A stretch of DNA of 64,000 nt from Parvularcula marina (GTDB lineage Bacteria; Pseudomonadota; Alphaproteobacteria; Caulobacterales; Parvularculaceae): assembly GCF_003399445.1 (NCBI RefSeq), contig NZ_QUQO01000001.1, positions 1,485,001-1,549,000 on the forward strand, in the 5' to 3' direction. Position numbers and translations under genes: made by a program. The notes beneath the pieces are model-generated. The model had not been told where the DNA came from. It saw only the letters and a program-made list of their open reading frames with translations, and made no database searches. Positions 17,650-26,121 of this stretch are shown piece after piece. The first letter of the stretch is position 1, and the number at the start of each line of letters is the position of its first letter.

Positions 17650-18524
17650 CGGAGCTGGTCGTCGCCATCTGCACCTATCGGCGCGACAGCCTTGCAAACG
17701 CAATCCGGTCGGTCGATGCGCAAGGTCCTTTGCGCGCAAGCCGCATTCTGATCATCGATAATGACGAAGCACCTACCGCCAAGCCGATGATTGACGGCCT
17801 CCTGACATCGATCCGTACCCCGCTTGAATATCTCCACATGCCGGGCCGCAATATCGCGCTCGCCCGTAATGCGGCCTTGGAGCACTCCATGGGCAACCGG
17901 CTCGCCTTCCTTGATGATGACGAAACGGCAGCGCCTGACTGGCTGCTCGAGCTCAACACCGTTCTGAGCCGCGCCTTCGGCGCCGTGATGGGCCCGCAGA
18001 TCGCCGTCTATCCTGATACTGCGCCGACCTGGATGACCGAACTTTCACCCCATAGCCATTGGCCGAAATCAGAAGACGGCATCGCCCTGACCGGTCACAC
18101 GGCCAATTGCCTGATCGATCTCTCACACCCCGTCATGGCAGAAATGCGGTTCGATGAAGCACTCGGCCGCCGCGGCGGCAGTGACAGCGCCTATTTCGCG
18201 GCCGCGCGAAAAAAAGGTGTGCAGCTTGGCTACGCTCCTGATGCCCATGTCTTTGAACCTGTCCCTGCGGCGAGAATGTCACGCCGCTGGCTCCTGCGTC
18301 GCCGCTGGCGGGTCGGAGAAGTACTGGCAGATATTTCGGAGGCGAACCGGGCCTCACTTATACTGACGGCTTTTGCCAAGACAGGATGGTGCGTCGGCGC
18401 TGCGGCGCTCTCCGTCTGGTCGCCTGCCCGGTTCCACAAGGCGCTTTTCCGGGGGGCAATGCATGCCGGGATGGCTGCAGGCGCAAGCGGCATCAGGCTC
18501 GGTGAATACTACAGGGAAAAGTAG
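17646..18524 (+). CDS. Glycosyltransferase family 2
   Basis: A 292-residue GT-A enzyme: VVAICTYRRDSLANAIRSV, ILIIDNDEAPTA, MPGRNIALARNAALEHS and the metal-binding DDDE in RLAFLDDDETAAPDW. The second half contains RGGSDSAYFAAARKKG where the catalytic ED/D pair usually lies. It overlaps the preceding gene by 4 bp and ends the exopolysaccharide gene run; the MotA-like gene starts 128 bp later. Confidence 0.9.
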   Translation: MTELVVAICTYRRDSLANAIRSVDAQGPLRASRILIIDNDEAPTAKPMIDGLLTSIRTPLEYLHMPGRNIALARNAALEHSMGNRLAFLDDDETAAPDWLLELNTVLSRAFGAVMGPQIAVYPDTAPTWMTELSPHSHWPKSEDGIALTGHTANCLIDLSHPVMAEMRFDEALGRRGGSDSAYFAAARKKGVQLGYAPDAHVFEPVPAARMSRRWLLRRRWRVGEVLADISEANRASLILTAFAKTGWCVGAAALSVWSPARFHKALFRGAMHAGMAAGASGIRLGEYYREK

Positions 18525-18652
18525 CAGTATGGTGCAGAGTTTCCCGCATCGCTTGCGAAGCCGCATGTCATCAAGGTTTCAATCGCCCGGGACTTTCCAT
18601 GCTCCGGGCTTTGAGGCACAAAGTGAATGCTAGGGTATGGATGAGGGCATCA

Positions 18653-19591
18653 ATGGCACGATCACTTGAACGCGGGGTCCGTTTCAGCGGCGCGAGCGGG
18701 TCTATTCTCGCCATGGTGCTGTTCATCGGCGCGGTGAGCTTTGTCGGCTTCTACCTGTCGCCATGGTCGCCCAACCCGAATGACCTGCTGGTCGAAAGCT
18801 TCTACGCCAACCCCTATCTGAACGGGCTGATCCTGTTCGTCCTCGTCCTCGGCATTTTCTATAATATCCGGCAGGCCCTCGTCGTTGATCCGGCGATCCG
18901 CTGGGTGAATGCCTTCCGCAATTCCGTCGACCCTTCACGTACCCGCCTGCCGCGCCCGCCTGCCCTGATCGGCGCGATGGCACGCATCCTCCTCGATGCT
19001 GATGAACGCGGCGGCCGCCTCAGCCAGGCGTCGGCTCGCGCGATCCTTGATTCCATCGGAACACGGATCGATGAGGGCCGCGAGACCGGCCGTTATGCCG
19101 GGAACCTCCTCGTCTTCCTCGGCCTGCTCGGCACCTTCTGGGGCCTCCTGCAGACCGTCACCGATGTCTCGGGTGTCATCTCTTCGCTGGGTGCAGGAGA
19201 TGCAGGGCAGGACAGCGCGACCGCGGTTTCCGCGCTCATCAACAACCTCAATGAGCCCCTGTCGGGCATGAACACAGCGTTCAGCTCGTCCCTCTTTGGC
19301 CTTGGCGGCTCACTAGTCCTTGGCTTCCTCGATATCCAGGCCGGTCAGGCGCAGAACCGTTTCTATACCGATCTTGAGGACTGGCTCTCCGGGATCACCG
19401 ATAATTCCTCACATCAGGGCGGCGGTGACACCAAGAATTTCAGCGATATCGGCGATGCGATGGCCCATCTTCATGCCGCCATCAAGGAGCTGAGCGCCGG
19501 GCAGGCCGATGCCGCGCAAGGCGTGCGCGAGGAAATCAAGCAGCTCGGGCGTACCCTTCTTGAAGGCGATGACGCCGTTAAACGGCGCTAG
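18653..19591 (+). CDS. MotA/TolQ/ExbB-like proton channel protein
   Basis: A 312-residue inner-membrane protein with four helices: about 17-36, 57-72, 145-166 (GNLLVFLGLLGTFWGLLQTV, the MotA/TolQ signature) and 215-232 (SSSLFGLGGSLVLGFLDI). The cytoplasmic part between helices 2 and 3 carries the SIGTRIDEGRETGR segment. It ends 11 bp before a MotB-like gene, so the two form a channel pair that would couple proton flow to a periplasmic load. The start is placed at ATG 18653, after GAGGG; the frame opens at 18599. A similar but separate pair flanks the giant RTX gene. Confidence 0.9.
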   Translation: MARSLERGVRFSGASGSILAMVLFIGAVSFVGFYLSPWSPNPNDLLVESFYANPYLNGLILFVLVLGIFYNIRQALVVDPAIRWVNAFRNSVDPSRTRLPRPPALIGAMARILLDADERGGRLSQASARAILDSIGTRIDEGRETGRYAGNLLVFLGLLGTFWGLLQTVTDVSGVISSLGAGDAGQDSATAVSALINNLNEPLSGMNTAFSSSLFGLGGSLVLGFLDIQAGQAQNRFYTDLEDWLSGITDNSSHQGGGDTKNFSDIGDAMAHLHAAIKELSAGQADAAQGVREEIKQLGRTLLEGDDAVKRR

Positions 19592-19602
19592 GGAGCCTAT
19601 AG

Positions 19603-20673
19603 ATGGCGCGTCGCCGTTCACGTTCATCACAGGCCAATATCTGGCCCGGCTTTGTCGACGGTCTGTCGACATTGCTTCTTGTGCTGATGTTCGTGCTGTC
19701 GATATTCGTCGTCGCGCAATTCTATCTCGGTGAGCAGCTCACCAAGAGCCAGGAACGCCTGAATGAGCAGGACAGCGAGCTGAGCCGCCTGCGCGCCGAA
19801 CTGGCCGCTCTCGCCGATGATCTTGCTCTCGCCAAGGCGGATGCCGCGCGCCTGACCGATGAGAACTCCTCCCTGCGCCTTGATCTCGATGTCCTGCAGG
19901 ACACGATTGATGACAAGAATGCGCAGATCGCTTCGCTCGGCACCGCCATCGCGGCGTCTGCGGAGGAACTCGAGGCCGAGAAGGCCCTGACCGAGGACCA
20001 AAAATCCGAAATCGCGACCCTCAATGCCCAGCTTGCCGCCTTGAGGCGCCAGCTCCAGAGCCTGCAGGAAGCGCTCGAAGCCGCCGAAGCCAAAGACCTT
20101 GAGCAGCAGGCTCAAATCGAGAACCTCTCCTCGCGCCTTAATGCGGCGCTCGCACGGAAGGTTCAGGAGCTATCGGAAGTCCGCTCACGGTTCTTCGAAG
20201 AAGCCCGCTCGGCGCTGCAGGACCTGCCCGGCGTCACGGTGCGCGGTGACAGGTTGATCATCAGCGGCGATGCACTTTTCGGCTCCTGCGAGGCGACCCT
20301 CTCCGCCGGCGCACAGGAAAGCCTCGACGGGGTCGCCATCGCGATCCTCGAAATCGACCGCCGCATCAAGCAGCAGATTGCCGGCCGCGAGAATGACGAA
20401 GCAACCCAAGCGATCCAGAACTGGGTTATCCGGGTCGACGGCCATGCCGACCAGACCCCGCTGGGACCGAGCTGTGCCGCCCGTTTCGTGGACAACAAAG
20501 GCCTCTCTACCGCCCGCGCTCTCTCGGTCACGCGCTATCTAGAATCGCGCGGCGTGCCGTCCCGCCGTCTCGTTGCGAGCGGCCTTGGGGATGACTTCCC
20601 ACTGGTCAGCGGCCGGGATGCCGCCTCGCTTGCCCAGAACCGTCGCATCGAGTTCAAGCTGACCGAGCGCTAA
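19603..20673 (+). CDS. MotB-like protein with coiled coil and OmpA peptidoglycan-binding domain
   Basis: A 356-residue partner of the preceding channel. An N-terminal membrane helix (about 14-40) starts with WPGFVDGLSTLLLVLMF; Asp19 takes the place of the MotB proton-carrying aspartate. A long periplasmic coiled coil (about 45-200, Leu/Ala/Glu heptads) leads to an OmpA-type domain (about 215-356) with VIRVDGHADQTPLG and QNRRIEF. It would anchor the channel to peptidoglycan. Flagellar MotB lacks so long a coiled coil, so a non-flagellar role is likely. Confidence 0.9.
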   Translation: MARRRSRSSQANIWPGFVDGLSTLLLVLMFVLSIFVVAQFYLGEQLTKSQERLNEQDSELSRLRAELAALADDLALAKADAARLTDENSSLRLDLDVLQDTIDDKNAQIASLGTAIAASAEELEAEKALTEDQKSEIATLNAQLAALRRQLQSLQEALEAAEAKDLEQQAQIENLSSRLNAALARKVQELSEVRSRFFEEARSALQDLPGVTVRGDRLIISGDALFGSCEATLSAGAQESLDGVAIAILEIDRRIKQQIAGRENDEATQAIQNWVIRVDGHADQTPLGPSCAARFVDNKGLSTARALSVTRYLESRGVPSRRLVASGLGDDFPLVSGRDAASLAQNRRIEFKLTER

Positions 20674-20739
20674 TCCACTGACATTCATGTGTTTCCGCTA
20701 CTTGCGGGGAAGATGAGCGGATTTTAACCGCTGATCTGC

Positions 20740-20927
20740 CCGCGGGGACTTATCCCCGCCATATTCAGATCGCATATTCTGAATACGCAACGGATCGGGG
20801 CTCTGCCTCTCCCCCCCTCGTTGGGCCTCGATTCGCCAAGTCGGTTTTGCGGCACGTTGCCCCCCAACCTGCCGTAAACCGGAACCCCGAAGCCCTGGCG
20901 CGCTCCCCACATGCGCCAGGGCTTTTT
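20740..20927 (+). ncRNA. Candidate structured small RNA or leader ending in an intrinsic terminator
   Basis: The 344-bp gap 20674-21017 has no credible ORF but is full of inverted repeats: GCGGGG/CCCCGC at 20742-20759, TATTCAG/CTGAATA at 20762-20785, TCGGGG (about 20795) pairing with CCCCGA (about 20885), GTTGGG with CCCAAC inside it, and a near-complementary GCGGC/GCCGT arm pair. The run ends in the strong terminator at 20891-20926. That looks like a discrete transcript of 130-190 nt. I cannot assign it to 6S RNA, SRP RNA, tmRNA or a known riboswitch. The 5' end is a guess. Confidence 0.35.
20891..20927 (+). terminator. Intrinsic terminator, 11-bp stem plus T-tract
   Basis: AGCCCTGGCGC (20891-20901) pairs perfectly with GCGCCAGGGCT (20913-20923) across an 11-base loop and runs into TTTT. 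It terminates plus-strand transcription, either of the MotB-like gene ending at 20673 or of the candidate RNA. Confidence 0.85.
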
Positions 20928-21017
20928 CGTGGGCGCGATAAGAGAGGCGGGACCGCTGGACCACGGCCCGGCAAACCGGATAGGCGCTGGGGCGTTCAGT
21001 TTTAGAAAGCCCCGCCC

Positions 21018-21299
21018 ATGCATTATGCGCTAAGTATCTTTTTCGCCGTTTTTCTCGCCGAACTGGGTGACAAGACCCAGCTGGCGACAATGCTCTTTGC
21101 GACGGACAAGCAGCATCACCCGCTGATGGTGTTCGGCGCGGCGGCGTCCGCCCTCGTCCTCTCAACGGCCATTGCCGTGGCGCTGGGGGTGGCGGCAGAG
21201 AAATATCTCTCGATGATCCCGCTCAAACTGATCGCCGGGCTCGGCTTCATTGCCATCGGCATTTTCACGGTCTGGGACCATTTCAACACGAGCGCTTAA
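21018..21299 (+). CDS. Half-size GDT1/TMEM165 (UPF0016) family transporter
   Basis: A 93-residue membrane protein with one copy of the family motif ExGDK(T/S): [13 protein letters not shown] at about 14-26. Three helices are visible (about 1-14, 37-60 and 68-88). Full-length relatives have two such repeats (about 190-200 residues) and export Mn2+ or exchange cations; half-size forms are expected to act as dimers. The last 4 bp overlap tail-to-tail with msrA. Confidence 0.88.
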   Translation: MHYALSIFFAVFLAELGDKTQLATMLFATDKQHHPLMVFGAAASALVLSTAIAVALGVAAEKYLSMIPLKLIAGLGFIAIGIFTVWDHFNTSA

Positions 21300-21814
21300 G
21301 CGACCTTGTCGACCGTCCAGTCCGGCCGGGCATAATGGCAGGTATAGCCGTTGGGATGCTTCTCAAGATAATCCTGATGGAAGTCCTCGGCCTCCCAGAA
21401 GACACCAGGGGCGGCAAGTTCCGTGACGAGCTTGCCCGGCCAGCGGCCAGAAGCCTCGACCTCCGCCATCACTTTCTGGGCAATCGCTTTCTGTTCGTCT
21501 GACGTGTACCAGATCGCGCTTCTGTACTGGCTGCCAATGTCATTACCCTGACGGTCTTTCGTCGTCGGATCATGGATCTGGAAGAACCACAGGAGCAGTT
21601 TCTCATAAGAGACGACATCCGGATCGAAGATGATCTCGATGGCTTCGGCATGGCCGGTCGTGCCGGTTTTGACGTCCGGATAGGTCGGGTTTTCAAAGGC
21701 CCCGCCGGTATAGCCGACACGGGTGCGAAGGACGCCCGGCTGGTTGCGGATCAGATCCTGCATCCCCCAGAAGCATCCCCCGGCCAGCACGGCGCGTTCG
21801 GTTTTCTCCGCCAT
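21296..21814 (-). CDS. msrA: Peptide methionine (S)-S-oxide reductase
   Basis: Repairs oxidised methionine. The catalytic motif GGCFWG is at residues 12-17 (Cys14), followed by [47 protein letters not shown] and the C-terminal [17 protein letters not shown] with the resolving-cysteine region. Start placed at ATG 21814 because AAGGAA lies 6 bp upstream; the frame opens 21 bp earlier. 172 residues, normal for the family. Confidence 0.96.
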   Translation of the reverse strand: MAEKTERAVLAGGCFWGMQDLIRNQPGVLRTRVGYTGGAFENPTYPDVKTGTTGHAEAIEIIFDPDVVSYEKLLLWFFQIHDPTTKDRQGNDIGSQYRSAIWYTSDEQKAIAQKVMAEVEASGRWPGKLVTELAAPGVFWEAEDFHQDYLEKHPNGYTCHYARPDWTVDKVA

Positions 21815-21871
21815 GGTGAATTCCTTTTCGATCATTTCTCATCGGGCCATATGGGAAGCCCGGACATTTCC

Positions 21872-23086
21872 TCAAAGGCCGGCGCCTGCATCGAGAGCCG
21901 CCGACAGCATGGCTGGGAATTCGGTGTTGCCGATCGGATAGTTACGGTCGGCGCCCGTCATCACGACCAGCACCTCGCGTGAAGGGTCAACCCACATGAC
22001 CTGACCATTATAGCCGTGGAAGCCGAAAATCGCGCTGTCTTGGAATGGTACCCAGAAGTGAAGGCCATAGCCGAAATGATCCGATGCCGGTTCATGGCTC
22101 GGCTGGGGCGGGGTCGTCACCAGCGTCATCCAGCCCTCAGGCAGAAACGCCTCGCCATTCACAATGCCGTCATGCATCGCGAAAAGACCGATCTTGGCGT
22201 AGTCCTCAAGCCGGATATTGATGCAGCAATAGCCCAGCTCTTTTGCGTCCCTCGCATTGCGATCAAGCAGCCACGTCCCGTTGCCAAGCCCCAGCGGCGC
22301 GAAGAGCTTTTCCTCGGCCAGATCGCTCAGTTGACGGTCATAAGCGCCGCGCACTACCGCTGAAAGGACGATGGTGTTCGGAGACTGGTAGTTGAACTCC
22401 GTGCCCGCCTCTTTTTCACGCTTATAGGTACGAACGAATTTGTCGACATCCTGATTGAGGAAGAAGACATTGAAGAAGAGCTTGCGCATATCCGAGCCGA
22501 TGGCTTCATAATCCTCAATAAAGTCGATGCCGCTCGACATCATCAGAAGGTGCCGGATCGAGGTCGAACCGTAATCCGTCCCCTGATAGACAGGCGCATA
22601 TTTCTCGGCCGGGTCATCAATACTGTCGATGACGCCATCCTTGATCCCCATGCCGATCATGAGAGAGATGACGGATTTTGCGACAGACCAGCTCGTGTGA
22701 AGATCATCTGCCGTCTCACCGCGCCAGTATTCCTCGAAGACGACCGCGCCATCTTTCACGACCATCAGCCCAGTGATGTCATGGTCACGAGCATAATCCT
22801 CAACCGTGCGGGCCTCGCCGTCATGGGTGTAGGCAATCTCAAGTGGCCGGATATCGCGCGGCAGGCGCCGGAATTCGGTGGAGGCGGCCATCTCCCGATG
22901 CGGGAAGACATCCGACATCGAGCGATAGAATTGGGTTCTGTCCTCGGCATTGCGGCCTTCCCAGACACCGGCGGGCGAATAAGGCGCCCACGGACGGTAA
23001 AACCACATCAGAAATACGACCAGAAGAGCGGCCACCACGCCGCCCAGAACGACCGCGATGGTCTTCCAGTTCAGATTAACACTCAC
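21872..23086 (-). CDS. Membrane-anchored class C beta-lactamase-type serine hydrolase
   Basis: A 404-residue protein with an uncleaved-looking N-terminal helix (about 8-29) and a beta-lactamase/penicillin-binding-like domain. The SxxK nucleophile motif is SVAK at 134-137 in HTSWSVAKSVISL; the Tyr motif region is FNYQSPNT; the late FGFHGYNGQVMWVDP has the HxG in the place of KTG. Such proteins are usually esterases or peptidases rather than resistance enzymes. Substrate unknown. It lies downstream of COQ9 on the same strand with a 41-bp gap. Confidence 0.88.
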   Translation of the reverse strand: MSVNLNWKTIAVVLGGVVAALLVVFLMWFYRPWAPYSPAGVWEGRNAEDRTQFYRSMSDVFPHREMAASTEFRRLPRDIRPLEIAYTHDGEARTVEDYARDHDITGLMVVKDGAVVFEEYWRGETADDLHTSWSVAKSVISLMIGMGIKDGVIDSIDDPAEKYAPVYQGTDYGSTSIRHLLMMSSGIDFIEDYEAIGSDMRKLFFNVFFLNQDVDKFVRTYKREKEAGTEFNYQSPNTIVLSAVVRGAYDRQLSDLAEEKLFAPLGLGNGTWLLDRNARDAKELGYCCINIRLEDYAKIGLFAMHDGIVNGEAFLPEGWMTLVTTPPQPSHEPASDHFGYGLHFWVPFQDSAIFGFHGYNGQVMWVDPSREVLVVMTGADRNYPIGNTEFPAMLSAALDAGAGL

Positions 23087-23127
23087 CCCATTCCTCCCGC
23101 ATTGTTATTTTTGTCGGTATAAAGAGT

Positions 23128-23805
23128 TCAGTTGCCGGCCCCGTATCGGATTCGGCCGAACATGCTTGCGATGCCGGCCGGATCAAAGCCTTTCTTTGCG
23201 GCTTTCGCCTTCCATTTCTCGAAGCTCATGACATTGCCGATGCGGTCATCAAGAAACGCCCAGCTTGCCGAATATGGCGTCTCGCCGTCTTCTTCATCAT
23301 CCGCGAACCAGCGTGTCAGAGTCGAAAGATAAACCGCCGAGAGGGTCGCGCGCTTAGTGTACCAGTTTCCATCAGTCGAGATGTCGCCCAGCGCGCGCCA
23401 GATCGCGCCTGCCGTCCGCCACGCCAGTCGCGCGCCCAAGCCCGCCAGATGCGGCAGAGTCAGGACGGCCCCGGCACGCCGAGCAGCTTCCCGATGTGGC
23501 GTCAGTTGCTCAATGCGGCGGCGGACGAGCCAGGTGACCTTGTCCCGGATCCGGGCGGGGGGCTCTTCGAGCGCCTCATAGGCTGCCATCATCGCGAGAT
23601 CCTCGCGCTCGGCCCAGAAATCGAGGACATCCGCAATGCCTTTAGGAAACAGGCGTTTCAGCGCGCCATCGGCCCGCGCGGCGGCGTCTATACTGGCCGC
23701 CTCACAGGCATTTTCCAGTGCCGTTTCGTTCCATCCTTCAAAGGCTGCCTCTTCCAGCATCGCCTCAAGAATGGCGTGCCGTTGCCTCTCTGCCGCATCG
23801 CTCAT
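23128..23805 (-). CDS. COQ9 family ubiquinone biosynthesis protein
   Basis: A 225-residue helical protein with a TetR-like fold, as in COQ9, a lipid-binding factor needed for ubiquinone synthesis. The N-terminus (HAILEAMLEEAAFEGWNETAL...) and the signatures LFPKGIADVLDFW, STDGNWYTKRATLSAVYLST and SWAFLDDRIGNVM are characteristic. Divergent from rpsU, a common arrangement in alphaproteobacteria. The start is placed at M(23805); the frame opens at 23844 and a neighbouring ATG at 23808 is equivalent. Confidence 0.92.
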   Translation of the reverse strand: MSDAAERQRHAILEAMLEEAAFEGWNETALENACEAASIDAAARADGALKRLFPKGIADVLDFWAEREDLAMMAAYEALEEPPARIRDKVTWLVRRRIEQLTPHREAARRAGAVLTLPHLAGLGARLAWRTAGAIWRALGDISTDGNWYTKRATLSAVYLSTLTRWFADDEEDGETPYSASWAFLDDRIGNVMSFEKWKAKAAKKGFDPAGIASMFGRIRYGAGN

Positions 23806-23991
23806 CATTTTTACGTCTAACCTCAAATCCGGGCCAATTGTCATGCCCCATTATATTGGACTCTTTGACCTTCATCTGATAGGGGCCGGGGCTCCGCCGC
23901 AGGTCTTACGGGCTGCGGCACGATATCTCATGTACCGAAAACCCTGAGGAATAGGGGGCGAGCCGCCCCGAAACATTGAGGAGACCGCGTC

Positions 23992-24201
23992 ATCGTTACC
24001 ATCGTCGTGCGCGACAACAATGTCGAGCAAGCCCTTCGAGCGCTGAAGAAAAAGATGCAGCGCGAAGGGACTTTCCGTGAAATGAAACGCCGGAAATTCT
24101 ACGAGAAGCCTTCCGAACGGCGCGCCCGCCAAAAGGCCGAGGCCGTCCGCCGTGCGCGGAAGCTTCAGCGCAAGAAGATGCAGCGCGAAGGCCTCATCTA
24201 A
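23992..24201 (+). CDS. rpsU: 30S ribosomal protein S21 (possible AUC start)
   Basis: The small basic S21 protein of the 30S subunit: [20 protein letters not shown], then [17 protein letters not shown] and a Lys/Arg-rich tail. The first standard start in frame is GTG 24007, which would remove the usual VTIV-type beginning and has no ribosome site at a usable distance. The family N-terminus (x-V-T-I-V-V-R) is encoded from 23992, where the codon is ATC, 8 bp after a strong GAGGAG (23978-23983). An in-frame TGA at 23977-23979 excludes a longer frame. I therefore place the start at ATC 23992; a base error (ATG expected) or real GTG use remain possible. Confidence 0.9.
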   Translation: MVTIVVRDNNVEQALRALKKKMQREGTFREMKRRKFYEKPSERRARQKAEAVRRARKLQRKKMQREGLI

Positions 24202-24224
24202 GGCCAACGCCGTCCTGACGGATC

Positions 24225-24261
24225 AAAAAGCCGCCCGGCCTTGCGCTGGAGCGGCTTTTTT
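24225..24261 (+). terminator. Intrinsic terminator after rpsU
   Basis: AAAAAGCCGC (24225-24234) pairs with GCGGCTTTTT (24251-24260), followed by more T. It lies 24 bp after the rpsU stop codon and could work in both directions. Confidence 0.9.
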
Positions 24262-24586
24262 CGTTGGTGCAAGCCCCTGAAGAGCAGAACATGCGAGGCT
24301 GAAGCGTCATCCTCTGGAAATACAGATAAACACTGGGCGCCCTGCTTGTGATCCTGACCACTGTGAAACTATCAAAGTCATTGGCCGGGACATTGAGAAT
24401 TCGGGCGAAGCCATCGACCGCGGTGTCTCAATTGAGGTCGAGAACGAAGCCGCCCCGGCCGGAGCCCGAGACGCGCCGACTTTTCCATTTTGCGCAAACG
24501 CGCCTTGCGGCCAGCCCCATTTTTAAAAGGGGGCTAGCCCCCGACATATCTCCCCGACAGCAACGACAAAGAAGGGAGACATCGAA
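24262..24586. other. Intergenic stretch without a credible gene
   Basis: Between the rpsU terminator and the pirin gene I see no ORF with a good ribosome site or protein-like composition, no tRNA-like fold and no repeat shared with the rest of the window. The end (GAAGGGAGACATCGAA before 24587) carries the ribosome site of the pirin gene; GGGGGCTAGCCCCC at 24530-24543 is a short perfect palindrome. Confidence 0.5.
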
Positions 24587-25336
24587 ATGTCTGGACTGTA
24601 CATGCTCGATGACGTGAAGGCCGGCCCGCGGCTGGCCCTTCGCGCCGCAGAGGACAGAGGCACAGCCGATCATGGCTGGCTGAAAACCGCCTACAGCTTC
24701 AGCTTCGCGGATTATTACGACCCCAAGAACACCCATTTTGAGGCTTTGCGGGTCATCAATGATGACTGGATTGCTGGAGGCAAGGGATTTCCCATGCACC
24801 CGCATCAGGATTTCGAAATCTTCTCCTACGTCCTTGAAGGCTCAATTTCGCACAAGGACAGTATGGGGAACGGTTCGACCGTGAAGGCGGGCGGGATCCA
24901 GTATATGACCGCAGGTTCGGGGGTCATGCATTCGGAATTCAATCCGAGTGCGACCGATCCCATGAAGCTGTTGCAGATCTGGCTGATCCCGGCCACGCGC
25001 GGAGCCAAGCCCCGTTATGAGGTCATGGACCTTTCGCCCGAGGACAAGGATGGCAAGCTCGCCCTCTTTATCTCCGAGGACGGACGGGACGGCACGATCC
25101 GAACACTCGCCCCGGCGGAAGTCTATGCTGGGACATTCGATGGCGATCAGAAAGCGTCGCTGACGCTGCGTGACGGCCGCCGTGGATGGATCCAGGTCGC
25201 CCGCGGGTCTGTCCATGTGAACGGCCAGAAGCTGACCCATGGGGACGGGCTTGCCGTCCTCGATCCCGGTGAGGTGTCTATCCACGATGGCGAGGACGCC
25301 GAAATCGTCGTCTTTGACCTCAAACAGCTCTCTTAA
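24587..25336 (+). CDS. Pirin family protein (YhhW-like quercetinase)
   Basis: A 249-residue double-cupin protein. The metal-site signature is GFPMHPHQDFEIFSYVLEG followed by KDSMGNGSTVKAGGIQYMTA and SGVMHSEFNPS; the second cupin is degenerate (WIQVARGSVHVNGQKL). YhhW-type pirins oxidise quercetin in vitro; the physiological role is uncertain. It stands alone between rpsU and a YbjN-like gene, with a good ribosome site (AAGGGAGAC). Confidence 0.92.
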   Translation: MSGLYMLDDVKAGPRLALRAAEDRGTADHGWLKTAYSFSFADYYDPKNTHFEALRVINDDWIAGGKGFPMHPHQDFEIFSYVLEGSISHKDSMGNGSTVKAGGIQYMTAGSGVMHSEFNPSATDPMKLLQIWLIPATRGAKPRYEVMDLSPEDKDGKLALFISEDGRDGTIRTLAPAEVYAGTFDGDQKASLTLRDGRRGWIQVARGSVHVNGQKLTHGDGLAVLDPGEVSIHDGEDAEIVVFDLKQLS

Positions 25337-25344
25337 GACTGTGG

Positions 25345-25367
25345 CCGGTCTGCCCTAGGCAGGCCGG
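25345..25367 (+). terminator. Stem-loop after the pirin gene
   Basis: CCGGTCTGCC pairs with GGCAGGCCGG (one G-U pair) across a 3-base loop, 9 bp after the stop codon. No T-run follows, so the terminator role is only likely. Confidence 0.4.
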
Positions 25368-25409
25368 TCCGGCCGTTATACGGTAACATTGTCTTTTAAA
25401 GGGCTGGTT

Positions 25410-26108
25410 ATGAAACGCATCCTGTTCGGCGCGCTTGGCGCGATAACATTGCTCGGCGCTCAAGCCGTGGCCCAGAGCAATTCGATCGGCAGCAGCGGCA
25501 GCCAGTCTTCCGGCCCGGTGCAGGTACACGAAGCGACCAGCCTGACCGAGATGAAGAGCCTGATGACGGCTAATGGGCTGGCGGTGAGCCAGATCCAGGG
25601 GCCGAGCAGCCAGATGCTCCTCGTCTCCACCCCGCAAGGCGGGCAGTTTTTCCTCAACCCGCGCGGCTGCGCTGATCCAGCGAGCCAGACCGGCTGCAAG
25701 ATGGTCGAGCTGGCCGTCCCCTTTCAGGGTGCCCCGGCCAGCACCGAAGCGGTCAATAATTTCCATATCAGCGCCTCGCGCCTTGCCTTTGCCCTCACCG
25801 GCTCAGACGGCACGGTCGTCGCCTATAAACTCTATTATCCCGGCGGGATCACGGATGATCACTTCCTCTTCCTGCTGACGGGCTTCCTCCTCGATGTGGA
25901 GAGCTTTGCCAGCAAATATAGCGGCGCGAGCGGACAGCTTGTGAGCTTTGAGGAAGAGTCATTCCCGCCGCTCGCCAAGACGGTCGCCATGTCGGCGAGC
26001 GATCTTTCTCCTTATGCGCCCTATTTTGCCGTTGAGACGAAAAACGGGCCGGAGACGAAATTCCTTGGCGGCATGCTCGACGATATCGCAGAGCAGTTCG
26101 GCAACTAA
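25410..26108 (+). CDS. Exported YbjN-domain-like protein
   Basis: A 232-residue protein with a signal peptide (MKRILFGALGAITLLGAQAVAQ). After a Ser/Gly-rich linker the body resembles the YbjN fold: SLTEMKSLMTANGLAVSQIQ, a two-Cys strand region (RGCADPASQTGCKMVEL), then NNFHISASRLAFALTGSDGT and ITDDHFLFLLTGFLLDVESF. Function unknown. ATG 25410 is preferred over the in-frame TTG at 25389 because the signal peptide starts there and AAAGGG precedes it. Confidence 0.75.
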   Translation: MKRILFGALGAITLLGAQAVAQSNSIGSSGSQSSGPVQVHEATSLTEMKSLMTANGLAVSQIQGPSSQMLLVSTPQGGQFFLNPRGCADPASQTGCKMVELAVPFQGAPASTEAVNNFHISASRLAFALTGSDGTVVAYKLYYPGGITDDHFLFLLTGFLLDVESFASKYSGASGQLVSFEEESFPPLAKTVAMSASDLSPYAPYFAVETKNGPETKFLGGMLDDIAEQFGN

Positions 26109-26121
26109 GCGCTCAGTCTGA

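Noticed and set aside
18653-20673. Zorya-type defence system (ZorA/ZorB resemble MotA/MotB)
   Set aside because: No ZorC, ZorD or ZorE-type genes nearby for either channel pair; one pair lies beside polysaccharide genes and the other is part of an RTX secretion locus.
20674-21017. yybP-ykoY manganese riboswitch upstream of the GDT1-type gene
   Set aside because: Location is right, but I could not find the conserved loops of the aptamer; the region is kept only as an unassigned structured RNA.
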